A stretch of 64,000 nucleotides of DNA from Acanthochlamys bracteata (GCA_019914995.1 CM034127.1:13862269-13926268); one strand, 5' to 3'. Positions 1-13,491 are shown, counted from the stretch's first letter. Numbers and translations are program-made. The notes: a model not told the origin generated them from the sequence alone.

Positions 1-282
1 CGTAGGACACGCAGCAGGGCAGAGACTACCGATGCCTCCGACGACAGGGAGGTGGAACAGGGCGGACCCAAATACGATTTTACGGGTTCTGTGCCACCGG
101 AACGACGAGGCTTCCAACAATTTCTTGAAGCGGACGTTTCAGCTACCCAAGAGAAGGTGAGAAAAAGAGAGAGAGAGGGAAAGTGCGACGATTTTTCTTT
201 ATACTCTTTAGTAGAGCAAGGTGGCGGTGAAGAAGTGTTCTGCATGGTCACACATAATGCATCAGTGGCCTGTCTAGAATAG
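1..282 (+). CDS. 3' end of an unidentified gene (partial)
   Basis: A frame open from the first base reads through residues such as PKYDFTGSVPPERRGF and FLEADVSATQEK. The N-terminal part lies outside the window. An AAG|GTGAGA donor follows base 156, and pyrimidine-rich acceptors occur near 211-216, so the real last exon may begin around 215-221 and stop near 277. Read without splicing, the same frame stops at 282. I do not recognise the protein; it is charged and looks soluble. The lowered coding quality after 157, a run of GAGAGA, favours an intron there. The strand and the coding nature of 1-156 are fairly secure; the exact 3' end is not. Confidence 0.5.
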   Translation, partial: RRTRSRAETTDASDDREVEQGGPKYDFTGSVPPERRGFQQFLEADVSATQEKVRKREREGKCDDFSLYSLVEQGGGEEVFCMVTHNASVACLE

Positions 283-3200
283 AGAGCCAAGTGAAGGGAA
301 AGAGGAAGAAGGCGGTGGTGGTGATGACTTTGGCCGGACGAAAATGAAATTTGACTTGATTTTTTGGGAAAGATTATTAGGTAGTTTTCAGAGTGTTTTA
401 TTTACTCCAGTGCACTTTATGTAAAGTTTGTCCGGTTTGAAACCGCATTTGTCTATAGCAAGAGAGGATATATACATACATATATGAAACTTTATTATAC
501 AAATGTGCATGGAGTATTTTCTCTGAAATCGCGTTATAGTTCTTTCTTAAACTAGGAGAGTCGTTCTGTTTACTCAAAAACAGTAATTCTCAATCAGTCG
601 TTGCCGTATCGCTCCAAAGGAATCACCAGATGAAGGCAGGCGGCAGAGAGGTCTTTCAACGATTTTGTTATTGCCAAACTACAAAGTTCTTAGACGAATG
701 TACATGTGTTCGCTTGTAAATACATTTACATTAGCTACTATAATTTTCACAAATCTCATTCAATTATTGACCATAGTTGGCATAATGTCATCCAACACTT
801 TCCGGACACGCAAAACTGAGAAGTAGGTCTTAATATCATTCCTGTAAACTACAGAGCAGTCTACTGCAGGGTATATAGCATCTAATTCAACTCCAACTTG
901 TATTAAAAACTAGTTTGCCTGTATTAGTAGTAAATACCACATGGATGGAAACCATAAATACACATTCCAGATCTCGCAATGCACACATGATAAGATGATA
1001 ACATCTTTCTAAAATGCAACACATCATGAAAACTTCAGGTTTGCACCAAGAAGAGAAGATCAATGACTGTCATTGTGCATCTTCGAACAATGAAGCACTG
1101 AATGGATGACAACCGTACCAAGAATAAAAAGCACCATATTGCCTCCCATGTACAGCTCCTTTCTCGCCTTGTGGAAATACCACACAATTTGCTTCCAGTC
1201 AGCAATGATGCCGCATCTTAAATGATCTAAGATTTAGAAGTCTTGAATGACTTTAGTTGGAATGAGCTATCTAATCGAATTAAAAGAATTTACACGCTAC
1301 TCATAGTTGCAATAAGCTTGATCCTCCTAGCCAGTGAGCTAAGCAAAACTGCTACTACCTATGAAAAGATAGAACCGGGCTACAAACTATAAATGGGTAG
1401 AAAAGCAAATTATCAGACTGTATACTACAAGAAAGAACAATATGAAGACAACAAAAGCAAAGACTAAGGCAACTACTGAGAATTTATAAATGTAGACATC
1501 TAACAAAATGACTCTACATACACCAGCAGTGTTGATAAGGTTCAATGGTAGGTTGTCTGGGATAGCCACCATAGAATAGAGGCAATACTACAGAAAAAGC
1601 TACGATTCATATCGAGTATAATTCTCAAACTAAATCAAGCAATAGTCAGGATATATGACCAAAAGGAAGCTTAACTACCACTTAAGGGATAACAGCTAGA
1701 AGATTATGGTCAATGAGGTGGTTGCTACTCAAGAAAATGGATGATTATTACCGTCACATTTGCCGAGCAGCCTCACATTCAACTCAGCATACATGAAGGC
1801 GCAATTTGAATTTGATGCGTTTAACCAGAAAACATACTGATACCGGTCCAGTCTTGATGCAACATAAGACAACGGATCAGTTCTTTATTTTCCCTTCTGC
1901 TGTTCGGTAACCTCAGTTCCCTCTCCAGAAATGAAGATAGAGAAGCTTGCATCTCCTGTACAAAAGGGCAATACAGGAGGAAACCAATTATTCATGGAAA
2001 ATCTTAGAAACCACACTACCATAGTTAACCTTCCTAATAATCTGACTACCATCCTATTGAATCTCCAAATCTCATAATTTTTACTCTATCCATAGAATTC
2101 TGTCTATATAAAGCTACTCCATCAGCAGTCCAAAATTCTACCACCTGAGCTAAACCAGAACATACCATTACTGCTACTATTAACCATATCTCATATAGTG
2201 ACGATGCATCAGAAACAAATTAGCAGCAACCAAAAATCTTCAATACTCTAAAAACTATGCTTCTGATAATGAGGTCCAGTAAGAAAATTACTCATGTAGA
2301 AGTTCAAATACCTATCCCATGATCCACATAAATTACAACCACACCTCCACCATTGCACGTACCAGATAATCAGCAAAAAAAATCCACTTCAGTTCTACTT
2401 GCTGTGCCTTCCATAGAAGATATCATCTCTAAAAGAAGTATAACTAAAATCCATATATCACCTCTTAATATAATACAAGATTACAAAGGAATATATCTAC
2501 TTCAAATTAAGGATCAGACTAGTAACATCAACGAAGCTCCAAAACAACCTAAGCAAGCCCCCGTTTAACAAGTAATATTGCTTTTCAACTAATAAGCTAC
2601 TGATAGAGAGGTTCATACATAGACCAAATCTGATTTTCAGAGGCCGGAAGCACCAGAGTTACTACAAATGCACCTTAGTATACAACTCGAAGGTTTCCAT
2701 AAAAGCTCCAAAGATATTCAACCTGCTCTTTAGTCTTCACTTCAAGCTCTTAAAAAAAGATTTGTAGCCAGAGCTCATACCATCACCAAATCTATACCAG
2801 TACAAAGCTAAACTACAAATTCGCCAATTCAGCAGTTATGAGTTGGACACTTTAACCACTGTCAGAAGCCAGAAGAGTTCTCAAGGAAGTACTGGTAAGG
2901 TACCATGCATTAACGAAATTCTATAGCAGTCTACCACAAACAGAGGCTCCTACTTAGTAATTGGTACCTACTCACTCTTCGGTCACTATATGTATCAGTC
3001 CTAGCAAGCCTAGATCCCAAAATCTAGATATGCTACCACTTCCACAAATACAACTCGGTGCACATCACTTGAGTGTGTATAATCAACTGCAAATGAACAA
3101 CTACGAGCATGACCAAGTTTCAAGTATTTCACTACCAACTAAGATGAAGCTAACCACAACTAGATATTATTCCTGGCTTTTGGGTCAAAAGAACTCTTAG

Positions 3201-3596
3201 CTACTGTTATTTTAGATCTAACGCAATAAAAAAACAAATTTAAAAAAAAAAATCTTGCATAATAAAATATAGAAAGAAGTCACTGTAATTAAACTAATGA
3301 TAGTAGAGCAACATAAGCTAGTCTAGCTTTGGTACATGCTAGTAAATGCACTCCAGAGTAATATAAGATAACAAGCTGAGGTGTAAGATAACAGCTAGTA
3401 GCTTAAAAGGCAAACAGCAAAACATAGTATCCAGAACAACCAATCTTATACTACGAAAGTAGGCTACTAAAGAACTATTAAAAGATTTAGATAATCCAAC
3501 CAGACCAAAGATTTCACCCTGTCTGAGACAATCATGGTTGCACCAATGTAGTGAATAGGAATGGTCCAATAGAACTTCAACATCCAAAAGTCAGTG
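283..3596. other. Non-coding stretch between two convergent genes
   Basis: This stretch holds the 3' UTR of the plus-strand gene on the left and probably the 3' UTR of the minus-strand hnRNP gene on the right. No frame longer than about 80 codons shows family resemblance. Base composition from about 900 to 3300 is less AT-rich than true intergenic DNA elsewhere in the window, which fits transcribed UTR or a 3'-UTR intron. I see no repeat or RNA gene here. Confidence 0.4.
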
Positions 3597-5606
3597 CTAC
3601 TGAGATTGTCTGGGCTGAGCACCACTATAGGGACCTCCATAACTAGCAGAACCACCAGGAGGGCCATTCACCTGGTTGGCTCCATAGCCTCCCTGCGAAG
3701 GATCTGACCTCCATGAATTAGAATACCCTGCATTTCCATTTGGGTCACTGTAGCTTCCTCCCATGTAGCCAGAAGCAGCTCCTTGCTCACCTGAACCACC
3801 ACTAGGATTACCAGCTGGGCCACCACCATGCCCACCAACAGCCCCATAACCTCCCTGGTTACCAAAAGATCCGTCAGTCCCACCATACCCACCATACCCA
3901 TATCCTTGATTTCCATACCCAGCACTCCCAGGAGACTGACCAGTAGGTGTAGCAGTTGAGCCACCACCACCCCCTGGGGCATTCCATGCACCAGACCCTC
4001 CATAACCTGAATTAGCACCATATCCAGTTGAGCTGTATCCAGATGGAGCCTGATTGTTCCAGGAGCTCCTGGCAGCACCTGGTGGGCCACCCATATATCC
4101 AGTATGAGGACCACTTGGGTTACCATAGCCCCCACCAGGACCACTGTATCCTGCGCCAGTACTCCCATAACCATAGCCTCCATAAACGCTGCTTGCAGCT
4201 CCATAGCCATAGCTAGGTGCACCATAACCTGAGGAACCATAAGGTCCATAACCACCACCCGCCGCTTGTGGCTGCATATACCTGTTAGCATCCATTCTGC
4301 CATCATATGAGCCTGTGTTGGACCCTGGTCCACCATATGATTGATAGTTCCCACCCGCTTGGCGACCACCTCCGCCACTAAGGTTAGCATCCTTTGGCAG
4401 AGCACGCTTGACCTCTACCATCTTTCCATTAAGCTCATGAAAAGTCTTGTGTAGGACAAGATCAACAGCATCCTCACTATCAAAGGAGATGAATCCAAAA
4501 CCTCGGGGACGTTGAGTTGCCTGATCATACATAACAACTACATCCATCACATTGCCGTAGGTCTGAAAATACTGACGGAACCCTTCCTCTGTTAGGGTAG
4601 GAGGCAGGCCTCCTACAAAGATCTTCTTTGTCCTAATGTTGCCACCACCAACACCATTTCCAGCTGTCCTCCCAGGTCCAGAATTTCCAGTTCGTACTGT
4701 GGTATGCTGCTCTTCCCTAGACATAGCTCTTTTAGCTTCCACCTAAATAACCAACCCATTTCTTTAATTACTAAAAGGACAAACAGACATATCATAATCT
4801 GAAAGAATGTATCAATAAAGATAAATTCACCACAGAGAATTCAACATACAAAATTATTAAATTGCGTGCGGAAGTTTAAAAAAAACAAATTACTCAAATA
4901 ATATACATCTGTGGTCAGTAAAACCAACGCCAAAGTATTATGCAAAAGGCATGAATTTCAGAGGAGAAAGGAGACGCAAATTCTCCATGCATTAAAGATT
5001 CCATCAATTTCAAATCTTGATATGCATTTAAGTCAACAACTACAAAACTAGAAAACAAGGCATTCATATGCACAAAATACCCAAAGAACTAGCGGAGATC
5101 TTCAATTTTAAACTAAAAGACTTATCAAAATCAGTCATAAACAACCACAACTACTCTTCAAATCCTTTAACAATCAAACTTGAAAGAATCTAGAGTGAAA
5201 ACTAACATGTAAATTGTAAACACCATTGAAAACAACGACTTCCAAACAACAACAGAAAACTAAAATCAACGCAAAACCTAATCTACACAAACAAATTATC
5301 AAAATCAAACATCAAACAAGAGCAATTACATACCAAAACCGAACGAATCAACAGGAATGACAAAAACAAGGCAAGAGATCTCACTGTTCTTCCGTCGATG
5401 GTCTGCTTATCGAGAAGAACACGATCAACAACAGCGGGATCAACAAAAGCAACGAATCCGAACCCACGTGGACGACCGGTAATTTTATCGCGCATAATAA
5501 CTGCCTGAGAAACTTCACCATACTGACCGAAGTGTTCCCGGAGCCGGTCCTCAGTTGTTTCATATGAAATTCCACCGACGAAAAGCTTCCCCTGATCAGA
5601 ATCCAT
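3597..5606 (-). CDS. Two-RRM glycine-rich hnRNP (heterogeneous nuclear ribonucleoprotein 1-like)
   Basis: Two coding exons, 5606-5385 and 4742-3597, give about 455 residues. The junction GRT|VEAKRAMS uses an ACA|GTGAGA donor and a TTATTTAG acceptor, in frame. RRM1 starts at residue 7 with RNP2 KLFVGGI and RNP1 RGFGFVAF. RRM2 starts near residue 113 with KIFVGGL and RGFGFISF. After about residue 200 comes a low-complexity tail rich in Gly, Tyr, Ser and Asn (repeated GYG, GGYG), ending PRQSQ. This is the plant hnRNP A/B or Musashi-like layout. Such proteins bind nuclear and cytoplasmic mRNA, and tails of this kind favour condensation. The start is the only Met before RRM1. Family assignment is firm; the exact paralogue is not. 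Confidence 0.93.
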
Positions 5607-6823
5607 CTCTGTTACTCTCTTTCTTTACCGATTTCGGATCGAAAGTGTTGAACTAGTTGCGAGCACCGGCGGCAGCGGGGCGCGGCGATCCTGCTGCGGC
5701 AGTGGCCGAGAGAAAGGAAGAGAGAGAAAGAGAAGGTTGGAAATATCTTAGTTATGCGGTTCGGAGTGTTATTGAGTTAGGAAATTGTGGAGACGGTGGA
5801 GATAGAAGGAGAATGAGAGCCTGGACGGTCTTGATTTAAAGTAGGGTTTTCGTTTTCCAGTGGAGATACGATACCGTGTGGTCTCTCCTAGTGATGGGCG
5901 AATAACTCCCAAGATTTGTTATGGACTTATTATTATTTGGCCCATGAGAGCCTGCTGAAGCACGTTTGTGTGTTCATGTTCTTTTTGATTGAATGAGTTT
6001 TCCTTTATTTCTTTTTTCTTTTTAAGAAAACTTACTGACGCAACATTCATAAAACTTTACGTTTTGTATTTACACATGATATTGTCCATTTTTTATAACT
6101 ATGTGAAAGTATTCACTTAGCCGATAGTTATATTATTTCGGTATTTTTAAAAAACTAACTCCTTTTAGAAATAAAATTTAAACATCTCGATCTATTTATA
6201 CGCATCGACGTTTTTGGGACGACTATCTTTTTTTTCCTAAACTCACTTTTATAATAAATTTATTTGTAAATTTATTTTTAAATATGATAAATTTAAAATT
6301 CATAAAAATATTATACTATACATTTTCAATAAATTAATATAAAAATTTAATTTACTTTCAAATTTTATATTTAAAAATTCACTTCGTCCTAAGCAAACGT
6401 GTCTTTTTATCTTAGATTGCACTTGCTAGTTTACTTTTGATGAGATCGTGGTAACATTTGGGAATGCAAATTGAAAGAAAAAAATCTTTAAAAAATTATA
6501 TTTTGAAAAACTTTTTCAAATAAAATTTTTTTAAAAAAATAAAATAATTTTTATAATAAAATTCTTTTATATTTTTAAAATTTATTAAAAATAAAAATTA
6601 GAGTGAAAAGAAAATATTAAATTCTTCCAAATATCCACACTATTTCATTCATGTGAAAGAGATACAAAGAAAAATATGTATACAAGTGAAGAACATAACC
6701 AATTTCTGTTTTGTAGCAACTCCACCCTACAGTTGTAGTATTTGAATAACAAGATCATCTTTTCTACATATACTACATCAATAGTTTGTCTACCGTCAGC
6801 AGCAGTTCTTCTTATTATCAGAT
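5607..6823. other. hnRNP 5' UTR and promoter, then AT-rich spacer and 3' UTR of the NPF gene
   Basis: Bases 5607 to about 5860 are probably the 5' leader of the hnRNP gene, purine-rich on the plus strand. A site II-type GGCCCA motif lies at about 5939-5944. From about 6000 to 6600 the sequence is almost pure A/T with oligo-A and oligo-T runs and no coding signal. About 6645-6823 is likely the 3' UTR of the minus-strand transporter gene. Confidence 0.5.
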
Positions 6824-9007
6824 TCATTTTTTACTGACTTCCTCGACGGCAACCTTGTTCGATCTCATCTCTGTTGCTTTCGCAATTTCTTCCTCAGATT
6901 CTGCGACATCCGTGTTATAAACATAGAACTTGCAGACTACCAAGAAGAACACAAGATTGATGAAGCCCAGAACAGCTAAGAATCCATAGTAGTAATCCAA
7001 ATGCGAAGCATTCAAGTTATCTTCAATCCATCCTCTGTTTCCATTCTTCTTCGTAACTTTCGATACAGTCGAGAGAAGGAAGCTGCTCAAGAAATTACCT
7101 ATACCCAAACTAGTAGTAAAATACGACGTGCCTAAGCTTTTCATGCCTTCTGGAGCTTGATCGTAGAAGAACTCGATCTTTGCTACTTCGACAAAAGCAT
7201 CAGCGATACCCATGATAGCAAACTGTGGTAAGAGAATGAAGATCGATAAAGGTACCGTCGCGTTCTTGTTCTGAGCAAGTCCGTGTTGGTTCACTACATC
7301 GAGACGTTTTCTTTCGGCGAGTAATGCAATGATCATGATCACGATGTGCATTATCAGGCCAACCCCCATCCTTTGCAACAAGGATATGCCTCTTGGGTTA
7401 CCAGTGTACCTTTTCATCGCCGGTACGAACAATCGGTCGTAGATTACGAGACTTATAAGCATGAATATTGTGACGAAAGCCGTTAAACAAGCCGGAGGGA
7501 TACTGAAGTGCGGACCCATGCTTCGATCGAGAGTTGTTCCTTGCTTGATGAAGAGGGTGTTGATCTGTGCTACTATAGTGCTCGGAACGAATGAGATCAA
7601 CAGCACCGGTAACATTTTGATCATCTGCTTTGTTTCTTCCACTTGTGTTACAGGGCAAAGAATCCATGGATTTTTCGATTCCACTTTCACTGCTGCTCGA
7701 TCAAGCAACCTGCCAAAATAAATATCAGTTTCAGAACCACTTGAGCTATAATCTGATCTACACAGAGGAAAACGGTCGACCTTAGTGAAGAGGTGTGGTC
7801 GATTCTGAGCTTCCCTGTCTTCGCGTAATCATCTGCATCGAGTTCATATAGCTCCTTAGGATCTGTAGGTAAAGGAACTCTCCATTTTCTTGCAGAAGCT
7901 ACCAACACTTTCGCGATCCTTGTAAAAGGGCTCCCGGACTGAAACTTGTGCCTATAAAACGGCGTTCCAATCAAGAAGACGGTGACCGAGATCAAAAGAC
8001 CTATTAGTGGAATTCCGTAACCGAGCGACCAGCCAACTCGATCCTGAACGTAGATAAGGCATGTGTTTGCAAATAGAGTGCCGAAGAAGATGCTGAACAT
8101 CCACCAGTTGAAGAAGGTGAGCTTGTGTGCCCGCTCTTTAGGATCGAAATCATCGAACTGGTCTGCACCCATGGTTGATATGTTCGGTTTAGTTCCTCCT
8201 GTTCCTATTGCAATGATGTAGAGTGCAGAGTAGAATATGCCTATCTGTAACGCCGTTGCATGGATGTTACAGTCAGATCCTTTAAGGTTGCCGCATGACG
8301 GAGGTTTCAGTGACCGCAGTGAGACCGTTAGTGTCAGCAGTCCCATACCCTGTAGACAAAAGTTCAAGCTGATATATTAAGGGCGCAACCGATCGAGATG
8401 ATTCGATGCTCGGTGAGAGTGATGCCTTGAGCTTGGGTACTAGTTTTTACCATGAGGTAGATAGCAGAAGCGATGACGAAAGTCCAGTAACGGCCAAGAT
8501 ATGCATCGGCGATGTAGGCACCGGCGACGGGAGTCATCCACACAGTTCCGGCCCAGTTGGTGACGTTGTTGGAAGAAGTAACAGTGCCTTCATGGAGCTG
8601 TGAAGTAAGGTAGACAACAAGGTTTGATGCTATCCCATAGTATGCCATCCTCTCAAACACTTCATATCCTGCAATCAAACATCACAAATAATCACCAAAT
8701 AAAGAGAAAAAAAAATCAGAAAAACAACTCTTAACTAAATTCCCCTCAAAAAGAAAAGGAAATTTCAGATAAGGGAACTAAGCTCTAGACAAAAAAAAAC
8801 CAATTTATTGCCAGATTCATGGATTGAAAGCAAGAGAAGGTATCGAATTGAATTATTACCAACAATGAACGAACAAGCTTTCCATCTTCCTCCTTTGGAT
8901 CTAACGCAAGGTCTGCCTTTGAGATCAACAGTCCCATCTTGTGTGACCTCATCACTTCTTCTTCTCCTTGCTTCTTCTTCTGCTGCTACTTCAACAGCAG
9001 CTGCCAT
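6824..9007 (-). CDS. NPF (NRT1/PTR family) proton-coupled transporter, NPF5-type, copy A
   Basis: Four exons, 9007-8860, 8668-8451, 8349-7781 and 7709-6824, join in frame to 606 residues, the usual length for the family. It is a 12-helix plasma- or vacuolar-membrane symporter of the major facilitator superfamily. The ExxER proton-coupling motif (EVFER, residues 52-56) sits in helix 1. Family blocks include NVTNWAGT, IGTGGTKPNIS, DQFDDFDPKE, FNWWMFS, QGTTLDR, NPRGISLLQRMG and EFFYDQAP. It resembles the Arabidopsis PTR3/NPF5.2 group, whose members carry peptides or nitrate; substrate cannot be read from sequence. Start at 9007 (MAAAVEVA) gives the typical acidic, charged N-terminus. The second gene at 13788-16206 is a tandem paralogue with identical intron positions. 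Confidence 0.95.
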
Positions 9008-11296
9008 GCCTTTCCAAAAAAATTTCCAGCAAGAAAAAAAGTTTACCACTTTGTGTTGCTAAGTAAACAACAGTACTGTAACTGCATGCCTTTGCTGTTT
9101 GTTATAGACTACTGATTGATAATTATAGTATGCGAAATTTGGTCGACAAATTTGAAGTAAAAAAAATTATGATAATGCAATGCATTGAAAGTTCTCTGAA
9201 AATAAATCTAGCTAGTCCAGTTGTGTTGATGATGAATTTTGGCAGCTCATGAAAATATCAAAAGCTTATTGACTAAAATATTGATGACGTTTTTACAATA
9301 TAATATGATTCTGGAACTACTAAACAAAATGAAATTTATTACATATCATATGTTCGTCAGATATATAAGGCATTAATGTTGATAGGACAATGCAAACTAG
9401 ATCTCGAAATTGGAATGATTGTGAGCGTTGTTGTTCGAGCATGAAATATAATTAAAAATAAATAACATAAATTAAAATATTTATTTTTTATTTTTTAAAA
9501 TTTGTATATAATTTATAAAATATTATTTTTTAAAAAATATGAAATTAAATGAAGGATTGAAAATCATCTCATAAGCAACAACGTCAAACGACTCCCAAAT
9601 TGGTGTTTATTAAATTTAGATTTCAGTGATTGCAGGTTTTGAAAGAGAATTATTGCACCGATTTTACGGAACACAACTTGGAAGGTTTGAAAACCTTACG
9701 AAGTAGAAGGTGGATAATGAGTAAAGATAGTCACCGGTTCACCGGTTCTTTTTAGGCGTATTTTAAATTTTTGTAACTAAATTTTATAAAAGTGAAAAAT
9801 ATAAAATAGAATTTTGAAAAAATAAATTAGAAATAAAATTTAATATTTATATTTCAGTAGTTTTTAAAAATATATTAAAAATTAAAAAATATAATTGTAT
9901 TAGAAAGTATGCAAATAAAAAAATTAAAATTAAAATTTTATATGTGAAAATAGAGTTCTAAATTTTTTATATAATTGAAATATATAAATTATTTGAAATT
10001 TAAAATCTGACAGAATAAAGTAAAATTACAGTTGTTTGAAACACGTTTTTAAAAAAAATTTAAGAATACTTATTAAAAAAATTTTTTTAGATGTATCATT
10101 ATATAAATAGTTAAAATATAAAAATTATATATATAATTATATTCATCTATATTTTAAAAAAAATTAAATTTATAAAAAATTATACATAATATTTTAGAAT
10201 TGAAAAATATTTATTGTGTAAAAAAGTTCTTCCGAATAAGCTCTAAATTAAGGAACGCAACTACAAGAATCTAAGTATATAATATTATCAAATTCAGATT
10301 TACGTATTCAACATTCATTATGTTGTCGATTAAGGACATGTGTTTGTCGCAAAATATTTATAGTGTGCTTTGCTTGCATAACTATAATTTAATGTATGTA
10401 GTGCCCAATTTTTCCGGCTTCACATCAAAACGGTCACCACCGTTCTGCCCAGTTTATCATTACTTATCAACAAAATAATTTTTTGATTTTTAATTATATA
10501 TTTTTTAATATATATTTTATAATTATATAAAAAATTTATTTAAAAATTTTAAAAAAATAAAAAAATTTACATAATAAAATATTTTACTATATATTTTAAT
10601 TATTTTTTTAAAATAAAAAATAAAATTTATTTCTATTTTGAAAAAAAAAAATGGTACTCCATCATCCTGGTTTTCCGCTATGGTTGGTGTAAGGCAAGGC
10701 TGCGCGGAGCCCACCCGAGTTCGTTTTCTGCCGCCACTGGGTGGCCGCTGGGGATTATTTTATAAACACTCTTAAATACCAAGGAGCAATCAAATACCAA
10801 GGTATCGCATTGCATGCCACATTCATCACAGGAAATCGTGTGAACCTCGACGATAGAGGTCCAAGGAGTGCAATCCGGAATAAGATAAAGCTTCAATTAA
10901 AACATAGACAACCAGCATCAGAAGGGGCTCAGGTAGTTAAACAACTGTCCAATGCTACGACATAAAGAAGCTTAAAATTGCTTCCGTGTCCAAGTCGGTT
11001 TAGTTTGATATCCTACGAACTAACCTGACTCAATTAAGAGCTGACAAATCACATTTATATGAGACTCAGACCCTAATAAGAGCATCTATGCAGCGGCTGG
11101 ATAAATATAGCATCAAACTAGCTAAACGTAACCAGAATGGAAGTGGTAACAAAATCCTTTTTTAAGGAAGTAACATTTTCCTTGATCTAAATTAACCTAT
11201 CATGAAAACAAAAAAAGAACGAAGGTGAAGCGTTAAAATTTTTGGCAAAAGGCGCACCGTCCCAATAAACACTGTACAAGCAAGGCAAAGCCAAAC
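9008..11296. other. Upstream region of NPF copy A; AT-rich spacer
   Basis: This holds the promoter of the transporter and then long A/T stretches (about 9440-9560, 9760-10260, 10480-10650). Between about 10680 and 11290 composition rises to normal, but frames are short and unlike known proteins. That part is probably 3'-flanking DNA that travelled with the BTAF1 pseudogene. Confidence 0.45.
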
Positions 11297-13365
11297 TCAG
11301 TCATCAAGCTTTGACAAAAACCTCTTGAGATCATATTCATTGTCATATTGTGACTGATCCCAAAGTTCCCCAAGTCCACCAAGGATAGCTTCTAAGCCCT
11401 TTCCTCCGGCTTTTGCTTTCGACTCTCTGTCCAGATCATTGGAGCTGGTTGCAGGAGCATTCTGTTTGTAGCATCAATTGCAACATCATATATATTTTGT
11501 CAATTCTTGCTGGTATCAATTGCAACATTATATTCCTGAACCAGAGTGCAAAAATATCATGAATTAAAGAAAAAAGCCTAGCAACAAAAGCACTTATCTA
11601 AAGACTTGTCACTAAATTCAACATAAATGTAAGCTCACTTCAACACCAGCCGGTTTCATCTTGTCAATAATCATGAGAGAGGAATTAGCAACAAACCAGT
11701 CGTACAATCCTTATAACAATCATCTATATCAATTACCACCCAATTGATAACATAAGCTTTTTTTAGTTGAATCCAACATATAGTTTGGTGATAAAGACCA
11801 TAGTGAATTTAACCTTTTAATGAGAGTAGACTGCGACGATTCTCAAACGTCCTCTGAAATCCTAGCTGGAAATGGTGAATAATTTAAGCTGATATTACTT
11901 CTTCATTCTCACAATTCTAACTAAGAACGATGGCCTTCAAGCTGCAAAATTGCTGAAAGCTTGTAGCTCACCAAGAAGAGTACCTCTCACCTTACAATCA
12001 CTTAATATCAATGCCCGGTGGCGTCGGCCTTACTGCAATACTTCCTAGAAGAAAGCCATCTTGGTTGCTTTACAGTTTGGTTTATATTCCAAATTTTCTT
12101 GCATTAGTATGTTAGAGAAGCTTAAATTGTTGAAGGCCTCTTTATTATATAAGAACCATTGTCATAATAACTTCACGATATTCCTCTTTCTTTGTACTCG
12201 CATGTAATATGGATAAAGTGCTTAACTTCTTTATATTATGCTACTAGAAAACAATATTCTTCTCAACAACGAAAGACTTTTCATCACATAAACACCACTG
12301 CTCCCTGACCAACGAGATAACAAGTACAAGTAAACAGGTGAAAGCCAATAGCAAAAGAACCATTACCTGCACACCAGATGCTAGCAAAGGGGAGCCAGAA
12401 TCCAACACCTTATTGATATCAAAGCTGCCAAATTATAAGCAAACCTAATTGGAGATGTGTCAGAATTAATGAACAGGTTTCTGCTATACGAACAACAAGG
12501 CCATCGAATTTTTCTAACCAATAAATTAGACGAGATGGTAACAAATGGGAACCTTCTAAAAGAGAGTCCTGAAACAACATCAGGATTGAAATCTGAACAG
12601 GTTGTGTCTACATCCTTCAAGACATCAGAGAACCCAGCCTTGGATAATTCTGACTCCACATGTGAAAAGAGCTCCTTCAGAGGGGTGTGCTTGACATTTT
12701 CAGCAATTGATCCCACTGCTTGAGCAGCTGCAACTCTAGTGTCCCAGTTCTTACTTCAAAGGTAATGTGAAACCTAAGAACATTTATAAAGCACCACAGC
12801 GTAATGTTTCACATATATTGGTTTTTAGTCACACCACTTTACTATTATTAAAATGCTAGCTTAAAGAAGCAAATCTACTTATTTATAATTTAATTGTATG
12901 AATTAGAAAAATTCTTCAGGCTTCAACAGTGCAATAATCTTCATTCTGAATTTCTATTGTAGATTACATAAGTAAAAATGGAAGGCACTGCATGGCATAA
13001 TTCTAGTCTCTATCGGTTATTAAAGAAACGAAACAGTAATATAGATAGTACTATCCACACCAAGGATGGAAATGAGAGTTCTGCCATCAAAAAAGACAAG
13101 AAAAAGAAAACTCTAGCAATCATATGGTCAAAAGTAAAAAACTATGATTGGTTGAGTATAAATAAGTTGGTCAACCTCATTGTAAAAAATAAAAAGAGAG
13201 CATAGCCTTGACATGTGTGACATTTATGAAATTGGGAGAGGAGTAATTGAAAGAGAAAGAAATGGAATCCCTTTTTTAGGAGAGAATTTAAGTCCTGAGG
13301 ACGTAACTTTGCAATATCCCCAAATTGCCTTGCTGCAGTAAGTCTAGTTGCTTGTGTTGAACCAG
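11297..13365 (-). pseudogene. Internally deleted BTAF1/MOT1 (TBP-associated Swi2/Snf2 ATPase) pseudogene
   Basis: Read on the minus strand, four islands match the two ends of plant BTAF1 (RGD3/CHR16). Island A (13365-13271) encodes GSTQATRLTAARQFGDIAK, the first HEAT-like repeat. Island B (about 12753-12553) encodes NWDTRVAAAQAVGSIAEN and KHTPLKELF. Island C (12424-12367) encodes SFDINKVLDSGSPLLASG and keeps a CAG|GTAATG donor. Island D (about 11470-11297) encodes the extreme C-terminus, GLEAILGGLGELWDQSQYD and RFLSKLDD, then a stop. A normal protein is about 2,000 residues; nearly all of the middle, including the ATPase, is missing. The donor after island A and the 5' part of island B are eroded. 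Introns are kept, so this is a copied gene segment and not a retrocopy. Confidence 0.88.
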
Positions 13366-13491
13366 CTATTCCAAGTCAAAGAAAAACTTTTAACACAAAA
13401 ATTATAAGATGAAATGTCTAAAATTTGAAAGTAGTCAAACAAGGAAGAAACTTTTGGAAAAGGATACTGTCCAATAAACTGAATAAAGTGA

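Noticed and set aside
3668-4405. Long open frame overlapping the hnRNP second exon in another frame
   Set aside because: It is a by-product of the Gly/Tyr-rich repeat; the RRM and tail in the main frame explain the sequence.
7398-7721. Open frames on both strands over the last exon of NPF copy A
   Set aside because: Shadows of the conserved transporter exon, with no independent start or homology.
8808-9062. Plus-strand frame across exon 1 of NPF copy A
   Set aside because: Antisense reflection of a biased acidic/basic N-terminus.
12978-13205. 75-codon Lys-rich frame inside the BTAF1 pseudogene
   Set aside because: It lies in an intron between two recognised islands, on the other strand, and is simply A-rich.
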